Source: JAUWQU01 sp964605095
GTDB lineage: Bacteria; Planctomycetota; Phycisphaerae; SM23-33
Direction: 5' to 3'
Assembly: GCA_964605095.1 (NCBI GenBank)
Contig: CAZSBS010000228.1
Location: 1-7,964 of the forward strand
DNA length: 7,964 nucleotides
Positions 1 through 6,436 of this stretch are shown here, one piece after another. Position numbers and translations under genes: made by a program. The notes beneath the pieces are model-generated. The model saw only the letters and a list, made by a program, of their open reading frames with translations, had not been told where the DNA came from and searched no databases. Position 1 is the first letter of the stretch. Every line of letters starts with the position of its first letter.

Positions 1-1158
1 TATCTTCTTGGCTTTAAATGTGCATGCAGTTACATCGCGATGATGATAAAGCGTACCTTCACACCATTTCTTGTAGAACCTATCCCACAACTGGCAAGTC
101 TTGTCCGGGACGGCAACCAGTCTGGTAGAACATTCCAAGACTTCAGGGACACTAGCTGGCCGGGCCTTTTTGATCAGTGCTTGGCTGTGTTCGACGGCGT
201 CCAGTATCAAGACAGTAAGTGCGGCACCACGTAATTCGAGAAAATCGCGGGAGTCTTTTAGAATTACTTTGCCGGTCGTATTCCTGAGCGTCGTGTAGCG
301 GTCCCAGAGATACTTGATAAACTCGTCCTCTTCGAGTTCGTTACATAGGAAGATGCGCCTACCTATGGCGTCCTCTATGTCGCCCAGTAGATAGGCAGTC
401 TTGTCGGCAAGATAGACACATTGGGCTTCTATACTACCCTTGTTGTCTCCGTAATCTTTGTACGCCGCGTGCTTGACTAAACCCGGAAGTTTCGCGGCTA
501 CCTTTGCCCCTCTGCCTGGCATCGCATCGGGATCATAAATGTGCTTGAGAATCCCGTCAACCACATCAAAAGTCAGATTGAGACCGAACGTACCAGCCTG
601 CCTTCGTCTGTACTCATCTTCAATTCTGGATACTATCTCTACGCCATGGGCACAATGGTCAAATTCATACAGTGGCACTGGACACCGCGACGATGTGCGC
701 CTGCCCTTAAGTTTCCCAGCACCCCCTTTCTTGGGCTTCGAGTTCTTCAACCTCTCATTGAGGGCTTCCTCCCCAGCATGCCCGAATGGCGCGTGTCCAA
801 GATCATGCCCCAAAGCTATAGCTTCAGTTGCGACCTCATTGGCCTTGAGTGCTCGCGCGAGGGTGGTTGCTATCTGAGCTACTTCCAACGTGTGTGTCAG
901 TCTGCGACGATAGTGATCCTCAACGTAATGAGGAAATATCTGTGTCTTGTGCTGTAATCTCTTGAAGGCGCGGGACCAAATGATCCTGTCTCTGTCTCTG
1001 TGGAATTCAGTACGGTATTCGAGAGGTGATGTCTTATACCTACGAAACGTGTCACCAAGGTCGTGCTTACGGCGCTGCGACACTAGAGCGTACTTGGCGC
1101 AGGCCAACTCCTCTTGCGAAAGCACTTTCGCAAACAGTTCACCGGCTGTCTTTGGCAT
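1..1158 (-). CDS. dGTPase-like HD-domain dNTP triphosphohydrolase (partial; C-terminus beyond window start)
   Basis: I translated this by hand from the - strand. It is open for 386 codons from ATG at 1158 to base 1 with no stop, so the C-terminal part lies outside the window. The family hydrolyses a deoxynucleoside triphosphate to the nucleoside plus tripolyphosphate, in the cytoplasm. Seen: RDRDRIIWSRAFKRLQHKTQ (about 54-73), the usual dGTPase N-terminal signature; THTLEVAQIA with H89; GHDLGHAPFGH with H118-D119 and H122; FDHCAHGVEIV (about 166-176), matching the family's F-E-x-N-A-Q segment; and YLADKTAYLLGDIEDAI with D252. H89, H118, D119 and D252 form the expected HD metal site, so the enzyme looks intact. 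A Lys/Gly/Arg-rich stretch (about 138-155) looks like a family-atypical insert. The ATG is preceded by GGGGG seven bases upstream, a modest ribosome site. It begins 21 bp after the transferase gene, so the two are probably cotranscribed. Substrate (dGTP or another dNTP) cannot be told. The family call is secure. Confidence 0.9.
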   Translation of the reverse strand, partial: MPKTAGELFAKVLSQEELACAKYALVSQRRKHDLGDTFRRYKTSPLEYRTEFHRDRDRIIWSRAFKRLQHKTQIFPHYVEDHYRRRLTHTLEVAQIATTLARALKANEVATEAIALGHDLGHAPFGHAGEEALNERLKNSKPKKGGAGKLKGRRTSSRCPVPLYEFDHCAHGVEIVSRIEDEYRRRQAGTFGLNLTFDVVDGILKHIYDPDAMPGRGAKVAAKLPGLVKHAAYKDYGDNKGSIEAQCVYLADKTAYLLGDIEDAIGRRIFLCNELEEDEFIKYLWDRYTTLRNTTGKVILKDSRDFLELRGAALTVLILDAVEHSQALIKKARPASVPEVLECSTRLVAVPDKTCQLWDRFYKKWCEGTLYHHRDVTACTFKAKKI

Positions 1159-1179
1159 AGGCAAGCCCCCGCATTGGCG

Positions 1180-2586
1180 TTATGGTTGCAGAAACTCCAT
1201 CAGGCGAGCAACCAGACGGTTCCCTTCGCTCTCCCGGTCCCCAATACTGCGTGTTTGGAGCGGCGACTGCATGGCAGACAGACGCCTCAGTACCCGCGAC
1301 AACTCCGCACGTCCTTGCACACGTGCAATCGTGTTCCGGGTACTGACGAAGGAAGCCGCGGACCATAATGTCGCCCGCGAACTTGTTGTCGGACACCGGA
1401 AGTCCTGCAGGTCGCCAATAGGGTCAATGCGTGGAGGCCCGTCTTCGTCAACGCCATCCCTACGCAGAAACACCCTGAGGCGCCCAAAGACGAACTGCTC
1501 CCAATTCGTCTCTTGCGAAGGGATCACGCGGTCTTGGTAGGATACGGACGGAATCGTGTCGCCAACCTTGCGAAAAACAAAGAGATCACCTGATCGCCAC
1601 GATGCTGTGGAGGAAGGCAAGAGGTTAGAGTAGGCACACCGTTCAAATTCCGGGATCGCGTACTGTGTGTATCCTGGGGACATTCCTTGTTTCGCAAGTC
1701 CGCAGCCGGCGGCCAAGGCCAAGAGGTGTTTCCTCTCCTGATAGATGCCTGGACGGGTGAATTCCTGCGGGAAAGATATCATCATCAGCCCTCCTTTTGC
1801 AAGAAGGAGAGCGCCTGTCGTAAGGAAATGCGGAAGGGCATTACGTGACCACGGTGGGTCTATGAATACTAATGAATAGCGACTAAAATAGGGTTCGGCG
1901 AGGCCGCGCAGTACGTCGATATTGTGGAAACTTGCGCGCGGTGAAGCGAATTGGCTGAGAACGCGCAGGAGTTCTGAATCCACATCGAAAACCGATGTTC
2001 GTTTCGCCACCAGCCTAGAAAACGCGGTGCCCAGGGTTGGGCAGGCCACGAAGGCTGCGTCTCCTTGTGGGGACATAGACTCCTGCAGGAGAGTCACAAG
2101 CCGCTCACATGATTGTTGAGAAAACCACCACTGAGAGTAGACGGGGCTAGGCTCAGGAAGACCGTCAAGAATCTCTCGGATGGTTTCTTTGCCCTCCTCA
2201 GCCAAACGCAGTTCGGGCATATCTAACCGAGGGAGACTTGAGACGGTCGCGTTAAAGTCTGCATCAGTAATCGTGGCTATTCCCTGGCTGGTCACCCGGT
2301 AGTTGTTGTAACCGAGTGCCTTGGCAGTGCCCTCTTGGGTGAGCTTTCTCAGAGCCCTGTCGACCAACACGGGATCGGCGTTTAACGAGGACTTCAGGAT
2401 GCCTGAGAATGTCCAATCTTCATGCGGAGAAGAGGCCATGAGAGCCAAGACGTGCGCGCGCACCCTTCCCGCCAGCTTGGGGTGCCCGAGCCACCGCCGC
2501 GAATCACAACCCCGTTCTCTCAGTTGCTTTCTCATGAGCAATGCTTCTGAACCGCGCAGCATTCTTGCGTTAGGGTGTTTCCACAC
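1180..2586 (-). CDS. Winged-helix / Rossmann-fold transferase related to BpsA (DUF43) or AdoMet-dependent methyltransferases
   Basis: 468 residues from GTG at 2586, the most upstream possible start because an in-frame TGA lies directly before it. ATG at 2562 (residue 9) and ATG at 2535 (residue 18) are alternatives; none has a good ribosome site. Residues about 40-105 look like a winged helix (RVRAHVLALM to YRVTSQGI). About 150-340 form a Rossmann-type transferase core: YSQWWFSQQSCERLVTLL, a weak motif I (FVACPTLGTAF, 179-189), an acidic strand end (VFDVDSELL, 199-207) and VFIDPPW (240-246). GYTQYAIPEFERCAYSN (305-321) follows. This order resembles archaeal/thermophile N4-bis(aminopropyl)spermidine synthase (DUF43), which makes branched polyamines. 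DPPW is also seen in N6-adenine methyltransferases, but motif I lacks their usual FxGxG, so DNA methylation is not claimed. Residues about 340-468 form a C-terminal extension that I do not recognise. The partner is the dGTPase-like gene 21 bp downstream. Fold confident; substrate unknown. Confidence 0.7.
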   Translation of the reverse strand: MWKHPNARMLRGSEALLMRKQLRERGCDSRRWLGHPKLAGRVRAHVLALMASSPHEDWTFSGILKSSLNADPVLVDRALRKLTQEGTAKALGYNNYRVTSQGIATITDADFNATVSSLPRLDMPELRLAEEGKETIREILDGLPEPSPVYSQWWFSQQSCERLVTLLQESMSPQGDAAFVACPTLGTAFSRLVAKRTSVFDVDSELLRVLSQFASPRASFHNIDVLRGLAEPYFSRYSLVFIDPPWSRNALPHFLTTGALLLAKGGLMMISFPQEFTRPGIYQERKHLLALAAGCGLAKQGMSPGYTQYAIPEFERCAYSNLLPSSTASWRSGDLFVFRKVGDTIPSVSYQDRVIPSQETNWEQFVFGRLRVFLRRDGVDEDGPPRIDPIGDLQDFRCPTTSSRATLWSAASFVSTRNTIARVQGRAELSRVLRRLSAMQSPLQTRSIGDRESEGNRLVARLMEFLQP

Positions 2587-2597
2587 TCACAACGCAT
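2532..2597 (-). CDS. Possible 21-residue Cys-rich leader ORF overlapping the transferase start
   Basis: ATG at 2597 has GGAG five bases upstream (2606-2603) and opens 21 codons ending in TGA at 2534-2532. That stop overlaps the ATG at 2535 (residue 18 of the transferase frame) in an ATGA arrangement typical of translational coupling. The peptide has five cysteines (C3, C5, C13, C14, C20) and begins MRCECGNTL, like a small zinc knuckle. It could be a coupled leader peptide, the shifted true N-terminus of the transferase, or chance. It conflicts with the TATAAT promoter reading, since its ATG overlaps the -10 box; if that promoter is the only one, the ORF is not transcribed in full. Low confidence. 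Confidence 0.2.
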   Translation of the reverse strand: MRCECGNTLTQECCAVQKHCS

Positions 2598-2623
2598 TAT
2601 AACTCCACGCAGGTTTCCTGCAA
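2590..2623 (-). promoter_or_regulatory. Probable sigma70-type promoter with overlapping palindrome, upstream of the transferase gene
   Basis: On the - strand a perfect TATAAT (2601 down to 2596) is preceded, with a 16-bp spacer, by TTGCAG (2623 to 2618) as a reasonable -35. Between and partly over the -35 lies the inverted repeat GCAGG-AAA-CCTGC (2609-2621, perfect 5-bp arms), placed where a repressor could block polymerase. The expected transcription start near 2589 is almost on the GTG at 2586, so the message would be nearly leaderless or would use a start further in. The transferase carries a winged-helix domain, so autoregulation is possible; that is inference. The -10 match is exact, the rest is moderate. 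Confidence 0.5.
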
Positions 2624-2810
2624 CAAGGGAAGTTTTTCTGGCAACGAGGGCTGCGCTTGCCTAGCAGCCTATTTACAGGCGGACTCGAAGAGCACCTGTG
2701 TGGGGGCCGCCGCATGTAACTACTGGCAGCATAATGCCTTAGTCCTTAGGGGCCGTCTGGAACGTCTTGCCAGGTGCTTCGCCTCCCAAACTCTCCTACC
2801 GGAAAACGTC

Positions 2811-2822
2811 TCGGCATGCCGA
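2811..2822. promoter_or_regulatory. 12-bp perfect palindrome, candidate operator
   Basis: TCGGCATGCCGA reads the same on both strands and lies about 140 bp before the first transporter gene, between the two divergent units. Sugar importers are commonly controlled by LacI, GntR or similar repressors that bind such sites. No regulator gene is in the window and no second copy was noticed, so the role is a guess. Confidence 0.2.
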
Positions 2823-2947
2823 TGGTTAGACTGGTAGAGTGGGCGGCGCGGAGCCACCCGCGGGTTGGTTTATGCGCCCGGCGCGGCGCCATTGCGCTTG
2901 GGCGGATCGCGGCTTCTGGGTTTTTCGTTCTGGGATACTATCGAGAC

Positions 2948-2954
2948 AAGGAGG
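2948..2954 (+). promoter_or_regulatory. Strong ribosome binding site that sets the start of the first operon gene
   Basis: AAGGAGG, the full Shine-Dalgarno core, is followed by six bases (TTTGAC) and ATG at 2961. This fixes the start at 2961 rather than the in-frame ATG at 2865, which would add 32 residues in front of a typical membrane anchor. Confidence 0.85.
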
Positions 2955-2960
2955 TTTGAC

Positions 2961-3632
2961 ATGCTCAACGGGGCATACCGTTGGCTGCGCGCAGCAGCTC
3001 TGGTGGGGTTCATCGCACTGGTGGCCGTGGCGTTGTGGCGGCAATCGCGGGGCAATATCGTCGCCGGCATCTATCGCCAGCGTCTCGAAGAGCTCAGCGC
3101 CAATTACCAGCAGCTTCGCGGCCAGTACAACGAGGTTGTGCGGAAGACCGCCGTTACGGAGTTGGTCGTGGACGGCGGGCAGGTAAGCGTTGTCATTCGC
3201 ACAGCCGCGGGCATTGTAGAGACGATCCCCACGCACCTCGACGCCAACCAGGAGGTTCACGTGGAGTACCTCGTGCAGGACGGCAAGCTGTGGATCCGCC
3301 GGGTGTACACGCTCTCGGACCCGGACTCCGCGGGCCAGGCGGCCGCGTCCGTGGCGATAATCAACCCAAGCCTCGCCCAGCCGTCATGGTCAACGGACCC
3401 CAACCTCAAGGGGATCAGCATCTTCCGCAAGAACCTGACTCCCGGCCGATGGGTCGTCACGACCACTGGCAACGCCGCCCTGGACCTGAAGAAGCTGCCC
3501 GAGGGCCAGTCCAGCCAGCTCGCCAGCCCGCCGGCGGTTCGCGACTTCCCCGCCATGGAAGCCCAAATCCGCGACGAGGTCGCCAGGCTCGGCCTAATGG
3601 ACATTGCCAAAAACATTCTCGCCGAACCGTGA
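2961..3632 (+). CDS. Membrane-anchored periplasmic protein of unknown function, first gene of the sugar ABC importer operon
   Basis: 223 residues. After a short basic N-terminus (RWLR at 7-10), residues about 11-26 are a hydrophobic helix (AAALVGFIALVAVALW). Next comes a heptad-like helix, about 36-62 (IYRQRLEELSANYQQLRGQY), that may form a coiled coil. A strand-rich segment, about 64-118, follows (TELVVDGGQVSVVIRTAAG and VEYLVQDGKLWIRRVYTL). The rest, about 125-223, is less ordered and ends in a charged amphipathic helix (MEAQIRDEVARLGLMDIAKN). The layout suggests a bitopic protein with its bulk outside the cytoplasmic membrane. I recognise no family. It sits 10 bp before the binding-protein gene, so it is probably cotranscribed with the importer. 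A role as an accessory or scaffold subunit is inference from position only. The coding frame is well supported by the strong ribosome site and the codon use typical of its neighbours. Confidence 0.8.
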   Translation: MLNGAYRWLRAAALVGFIALVAVALWRQSRGNIVAGIYRQRLEELSANYQQLRGQYNEVVRKTAVTELVVDGGQVSVVIRTAAGIVETIPTHLDANQEVHVEYLVQDGKLWIRRVYTLSDPDSAGQAAASVAIINPSLAQPSWSTDPNLKGISIFRKNLTPGRWVVTTTGNAALDLKKLPEGQSSQLASPPAVRDFPAMEAQIRDEVARLGLMDIAKNILAEP

Positions 3633-3642
3633 CAGGACGCAG

Positions 3643-5094
3643 ATGCGCGGAGTGCATTTCATCCTGGCGGCCGTCGTGCTGGCTGTGGTGACGGTCGCGT
3701 GGCTGGAGCCCCGCCCGGAGGTTGCGGACTTCGACCCGGCCACCGACGCGGCCTACAAGGACACGTGGTCCAAGCGCGTTCACATAACGTACTGGGAGAA
3801 GTGGGGCAGTTTCGAGGCCGAGGCCGCCCAGAAGATGGTCGACGCCTTCAACGCCGCTCAGGACGAGGTGTTCTGCCATTACATTCGCACCAGCCAGGTA
3901 GACCGCAAGGCCATGCTGGCGATAGTCGGCGGCCAGCCGCCGGACGTGGTGGGGCTCTGGTCGGACAATGTCGCGCCGTTTGCCGAGGCTGACGCGCTGA
4001 TGCCGCTGGACGACCTGATGGCCGCGGCCGGGCTCGGCGACGACCACTACATACCAAAGTATCTGGAAATGTGCCGCTACAAGGGCCGGACGTACGTGCT
4101 TCCGACCGCGCCGGTTTCGACGGCGCTGTTCTACAACATCGACCACTTCCAGGCCAAGGCTGCCGAGCTCCGCGCCGCCGGCCTGGACCCGAACCGACCG
4201 CCCAGGACGATTGACGAGCTCGACCGCTACGCCGACGTGCTGACAGTCAAGGATCCTGACGGCACGCCGGTCATCATGGGTTTCCTGCCGACCGAGCCGG
4301 GGTGGTACAACATGGCGTATCCGTACTGCTTTGGCGGCGGGCTTTTCGACGCCAATGGCAACCCGACGCCGGACCTGCCCGCCAACGTGCGGGCGTTCGA
4401 GTGGCTCAAGGGCTACGCGACGCGCTACGGGCGCGAAAACACCACGCGGTTCCGCGAGGGGTTCGGCAACTTCGACTCGCCGCAGAACGCCTTCATCGAC
4501 GGCAAGGTCTCGATGGTCCTGCATGGCGTGTTCTTTCCGCAGTTCATCGATCGCCACCGCCCCGCCCTGCGGTACGGCGTGGCGGCGTTCCCGTGCGCCG
4601 CCGGCGTGGCCGGGCCGCGAAGCTTCCTCACCGAGGACAACATCGGCATACCTCGCGGCTGCAAGAATCCCGAGGCGGCATGGAAGTTCGTGCTGTGGAC
4701 GCAGCGGCGCGGCCTGGAGATTCTCAACCGGCTCCAGGGCAAGCACCTGCCGCTGACCGGCGTGCCCGATGGCTTCCGCATGGGCCACCCCAACCGGTTC
4801 GTCCAGGTCTTCGAGGACCTGGCCAAGTCGCCGGAGGCGTTCATCATCCCCACCAGTGTCGTATGGAGCGAATACCGCGACGAGTTCAATCGCTGCTTCG
4901 ACCACATCTGGCAGTGGCAGCCGCCGGCTGACCAACTCGAGGGCGTGACAGGCGCCGCACGCGATGAAAAGGTCCGCCGCCTCACGCACGACGAGATCGT
5001 CCGCACACTGGGCCGTATGCAGGCGACGATAGACCAGAAGCTCCGCCGGAAGCTCCAGCGACTCGATCAGCGCAAAGCGAGGGCCCCAACATGA
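3643..5094 (+). CDS. ABC transporter extracellular solute-binding protein (carbohydrate type, family 1-like), membrane-tethered
   Basis: 483 residues from ATG at 3643, with AGGA five bases upstream. An in-frame TTG at 3604 lies inside the previous gene and is less likely. It captures the substrate, probably a sugar or oligosaccharide, outside the membrane and hands it to the two permeases downstream. Seen: N-terminal hydrophobic helix, residues 6-19, with no lipobox cysteine, so an uncleaved anchor or Sec signal. Then the first strand-helix unit, VHITYWEKWGSFEAEAAQKM (46-65); GGQPPDVVGLWSDNVAPFAE (96-115); the hinge segment YVLPTAPVSTALFYNIDHF (151-169); FIDGKVSMVLHGVFF (284-298); and NPEAAWKFVLW (342-352). 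These are the standard landmarks of maltose/glycerol-phosphate type binding proteins. At about 480 residues it is longer than the usual 400-440. The excess includes the anchor and a charged C-terminal helix (about 444-480). Substrate cannot be read from the sequence. Family call secure. Confidence 0.92.
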   Translation: MRGVHFILAAVVLAVVTVAWLEPRPEVADFDPATDAAYKDTWSKRVHITYWEKWGSFEAEAAQKMVDAFNAAQDEVFCHYIRTSQVDRKAMLAIVGGQPPDVVGLWSDNVAPFAEADALMPLDDLMAAAGLGDDHYIPKYLEMCRYKGRTYVLPTAPVSTALFYNIDHFQAKAAELRAAGLDPNRPPRTIDELDRYADVLTVKDPDGTPVIMGFLPTEPGWYNMAYPYCFGGGLFDANGNPTPDLPANVRAFEWLKGYATRYGRENTTRFREGFGNFDSPQNAFIDGKVSMVLHGVFFPQFIDRHRPALRYGVAAFPCAAGVAGPRSFLTEDNIGIPRGCKNPEAAWKFVLWTQRRGLEILNRLQGKHLPLTGVPDGFRMGHPNRFVQVFEDLAKSPEAFIIPTSVVWSEYRDEFNRCFDHIWQWQPPADQLEGVTGAARDEKVRRLTHDEIVRTLGRMQATIDQKLRRKLQRLDQRKARAPT

Positions 5095-6284
5095 CCGCCG
5101 CACGATGGCGCCGCTACGCGACGGGCTACGCCTTCATCCTGCCGTGGATACTGGGGCTGACGTTCCTTGTGGCTGGGCCTTTCCTGGCCGCGGGATACTT
5201 CAGCCTGTGCGAGTACCCGCCGCTGAAGGACCCCATGTACATCGGCACGGCCAACTACGCCGAACTGCTTGCTGACCCAGCCTTCGGGCGGGCGCTCGGG
5301 GTCACCATGCTTTACGCGGCCGCGGCAATCCCCCTGGGCGTTTTGCTCGCGATGACGCTGGCTATGCTGCTCAACGCCCGCATTCGCGGGCAGGCGTTCT
5401 ACCGCGTGATCTTCTACCTGCCGCACCTGGTGCCGACGGTGGTTGTGGCGATCCTTTGGATGTGGATATTCAACCCGAAAGCGGGCCTGCTGAACTTCGT
5501 GATAGCGAGGCTCGTCGCGGCCGGCGACTGGTGGACGGGGCATTTCTTCAACGTGGCGGCCCTGAGGGCGGGCAAGCTGGCGTTGGCCGGCAGTGGCGCG
5601 GCCCTGGGCTGGCTCGCGATTGCGCCGCTGCTGGGCGTGGCGACGTGGGGTTCGCTCGCCCGGCGGCTGTGGCCTCACCAGAACAGCCGGCTGCGACAGC
5701 TCGTATGCCTGGCGGCTATTCTGGCGATCATCCTGGCGGCGCTGCCGCTTATCAGCGCAGCACTGCACACGCTCTGCCCGGTGGACATGCAGAAGCTCCG
5801 CTCGCCCGGCTGGCTTACCGACGGCGACCCGATGCCATCCGGTCTGCCCGGCGCGCCGTCGTGGGCGCTGTGGTCGCTGATAATCATGTCTATGTGGGGC
5901 GTCGGGCAGATGGCGGTCATTTACCTGGCAAAGCTCCAGGATGTCCCAGCCGAGCTGTACGAGGCCGCCGAGATCGACGGCGCCAACTGGTGGCGAAAGA
6001 CTCTCAGCGTCACCATACCCATGATCTCGCCGGTGATCCTGTTCAACTTGGTGATGGCGATCATCGGCGCGTTCCAGATATTCGCCGAGCCATATATAAT
6101 GACCGGCGGCGGGCCGGAGGACAAGACGCGATTCGTGGCTATGTTCGTCTACGACCAGGCGTTCCGCTACCACAGGCTGGGCTACTCCTCAGCCGTGGCG
6201 GCGGTGCTGTTTATCATAATCATCATCCTAACGCTCGTGGCGTTCCGCGTTTCCAGGAAGCACGTTCACTACTCGGGAAGGTAG
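5091..6284 (+). CDS. Sugar ABC transporter permease 1 (MalF/UgpA-like) with an extra two-helix insertion
   Basis: 397 residues, against roughly 290-310 for a usual UgpA/LacF-type permease. Its ATG overlaps the binding-protein stop as ATGA, so translation is probably coupled. It forms half of the membrane channel. Helices by eye: about 13-38, 70-93, 104-128, 258-281, 312-334 and 366-387. The EAA loop that docks the ATPase is seen at about 287-313 (AELYEAAEIDGANWWRKTL, then P310). The segment NPKAGLLNFVI (128-138), usually followed within about 20 residues by the next helix, is instead followed by an insert of about 115 residues (140-255). This insert has two further hydrophobic stretches, 162-187 and 202-228, with a basic link between them (ARRLWPHQNSRLRQL, 190-204). 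A basic link suits a cytoplasmic turn, so the added hairpin would preserve the topology of the rest. Confidence 0.92.
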   Translation: MTAARWRRYATGYAFILPWILGLTFLVAGPFLAAGYFSLCEYPPLKDPMYIGTANYAELLADPAFGRALGVTMLYAAAAIPLGVLLAMTLAMLLNARIRGQAFYRVIFYLPHLVPTVVVAILWMWIFNPKAGLLNFVIARLVAAGDWWTGHFFNVAALRAGKLALAGSGAALGWLAIAPLLGVATWGSLARRLWPHQNSRLRQLVCLAAILAIILAALPLISAALHTLCPVDMQKLRSPGWLTDGDPMPSGLPGAPSWALWSLIIMSMWGVGQMAVIYLAKLQDVPAELYEAAEIDGANWWRKTLSVTIPMISPVILFNLVMAIIGAFQIFAEPYIMTGGGPEDKTRFVAMFVYDQAFRYHRLGYSSAVAAVLFIIIIILTLVAFRVSRKHVHYSGR

Positions 6285-6288
6285 GAGA

Positions 6289-6322
6289 AGATAGGAAGTA
6301 GTAGTTGGTAGATAGGAAGTAG
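6289..6322 (+). repeat. Purine-rich intergenic direct repeat
   Basis: The 13-mer AGATAGGAAGTAG occurs exactly at 6289-6301 and 6310-6322, inside a G/A/T-only stretch that runs from just before the permease 1 stop to about 6336. C is absent from 6278 to 6336. It lies between two genes of one operon and has no coding potential; it looks like low-complexity intergenic sequence. Confidence 0.7.
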
Positions 6323-6336
6323 GAAGAGAAAGGAAT

Positions 6337-6363
6337 CGAAGCCCAGGGATAGCAATCCCTGGG
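6337..6363. repeat. 27-bp dispersed hairpin repeat, copy 1
   Basis: A CGAAG lead is followed by a perfect hairpin at 6342-6363: arms CCCAGGGAT and ATCCCTGGG around the loop AGCA. The same 27 bases occur exactly at 7861-7887. No U-run follows, so a simple intrinsic terminator is unlikely, and it lies inside the operon between the two permeases. It resembles REP-like dispersed hairpins and could trim or stabilise the message; function is inference. Confidence 0.8.
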
Positions 6364-6375
6364 AATGCGTTCGGG

Positions 6376-6390
6376 TGAACCGATGGTTCA
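6376..6390. repeat. Short inverted repeat before permease 2
   Basis: TGAACC-GAT-GGTTCA is a perfect 6-bp inverted repeat with a three-base loop, 12 bases after the larger hairpin and about 46 bases before the permease 2 start. It could be an operator-like site or a second RNA hairpin in the inter-permease leader. Confidence 0.45.
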
Positions 6391-6436
6391 TGTTTGACTG
6401 CTCTACCGCTCAGGAATTATTGGGCTTGGAATAGAT

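Larger units (their letters stand above)
2624..2960. other. Divergent intergenic region between the left cassette and the transporter operon
   Basis: No gene is supported here. An open frame reaching upstream of 2961 to 2865 exists, but its extra codons look non-coding and the strong ribosome site at 2948 favours the later start. The region contains a 12-bp perfect palindrome, TCGGCATGCCGA (2811-2822), a possible operator for the transporter operon. TACTAT (2936-2941) is a weak -10-like match with no convincing -35 and would put the transcript start on the ribosome site, so I do not call it. I see no tRNA, integrase, insertion sequence or attachment repeat. GC rises across this stretch, so the compositional boundary between the two blocks lies here. 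Confidence 0.5.

Noticed and set aside
541..1540. Overlapping + strand frames at 541-957 and 947-1540
   Set aside because: They lie opposite the dGTPase-like and transferase genes, whose motifs are clear, and their translations have no recognisable features.
1180..2586. DNA adenine methyltransferase of a restriction-modification system
   Set aside because: DPPW is present, but motif I lacks the usual glycines, the order resembles BpsA, and no nuclease gene is adjacent.
2865..2960. N-terminal extension of the anchored protein from ATG at 2865
   Set aside because: The AAGGAGG site six bases before ATG 2961 and the membrane anchor right after it support the later start.
3457..5103. 548-codon open frame on the - strand opposite the binding-protein gene
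   Set aside because: Mirror frame of a GC-rich gene; its protein is rich in Arg, Val, Ala and His with no recognisable motif, while the + strand encodes a clear binding protein.
5067..6173. 368-codon - strand open frame opposite permease 1
   Set aside because: Arg/Gln/His-rich shadow translation with no domain; the + strand permease has membrane helices and an EAA loop.
6342..6363. Intrinsic terminator between the permeases
   Set aside because: A strong stem but no following T-run, and an exact copy occurs elsewhere, so a dispersed repeat explains it better.
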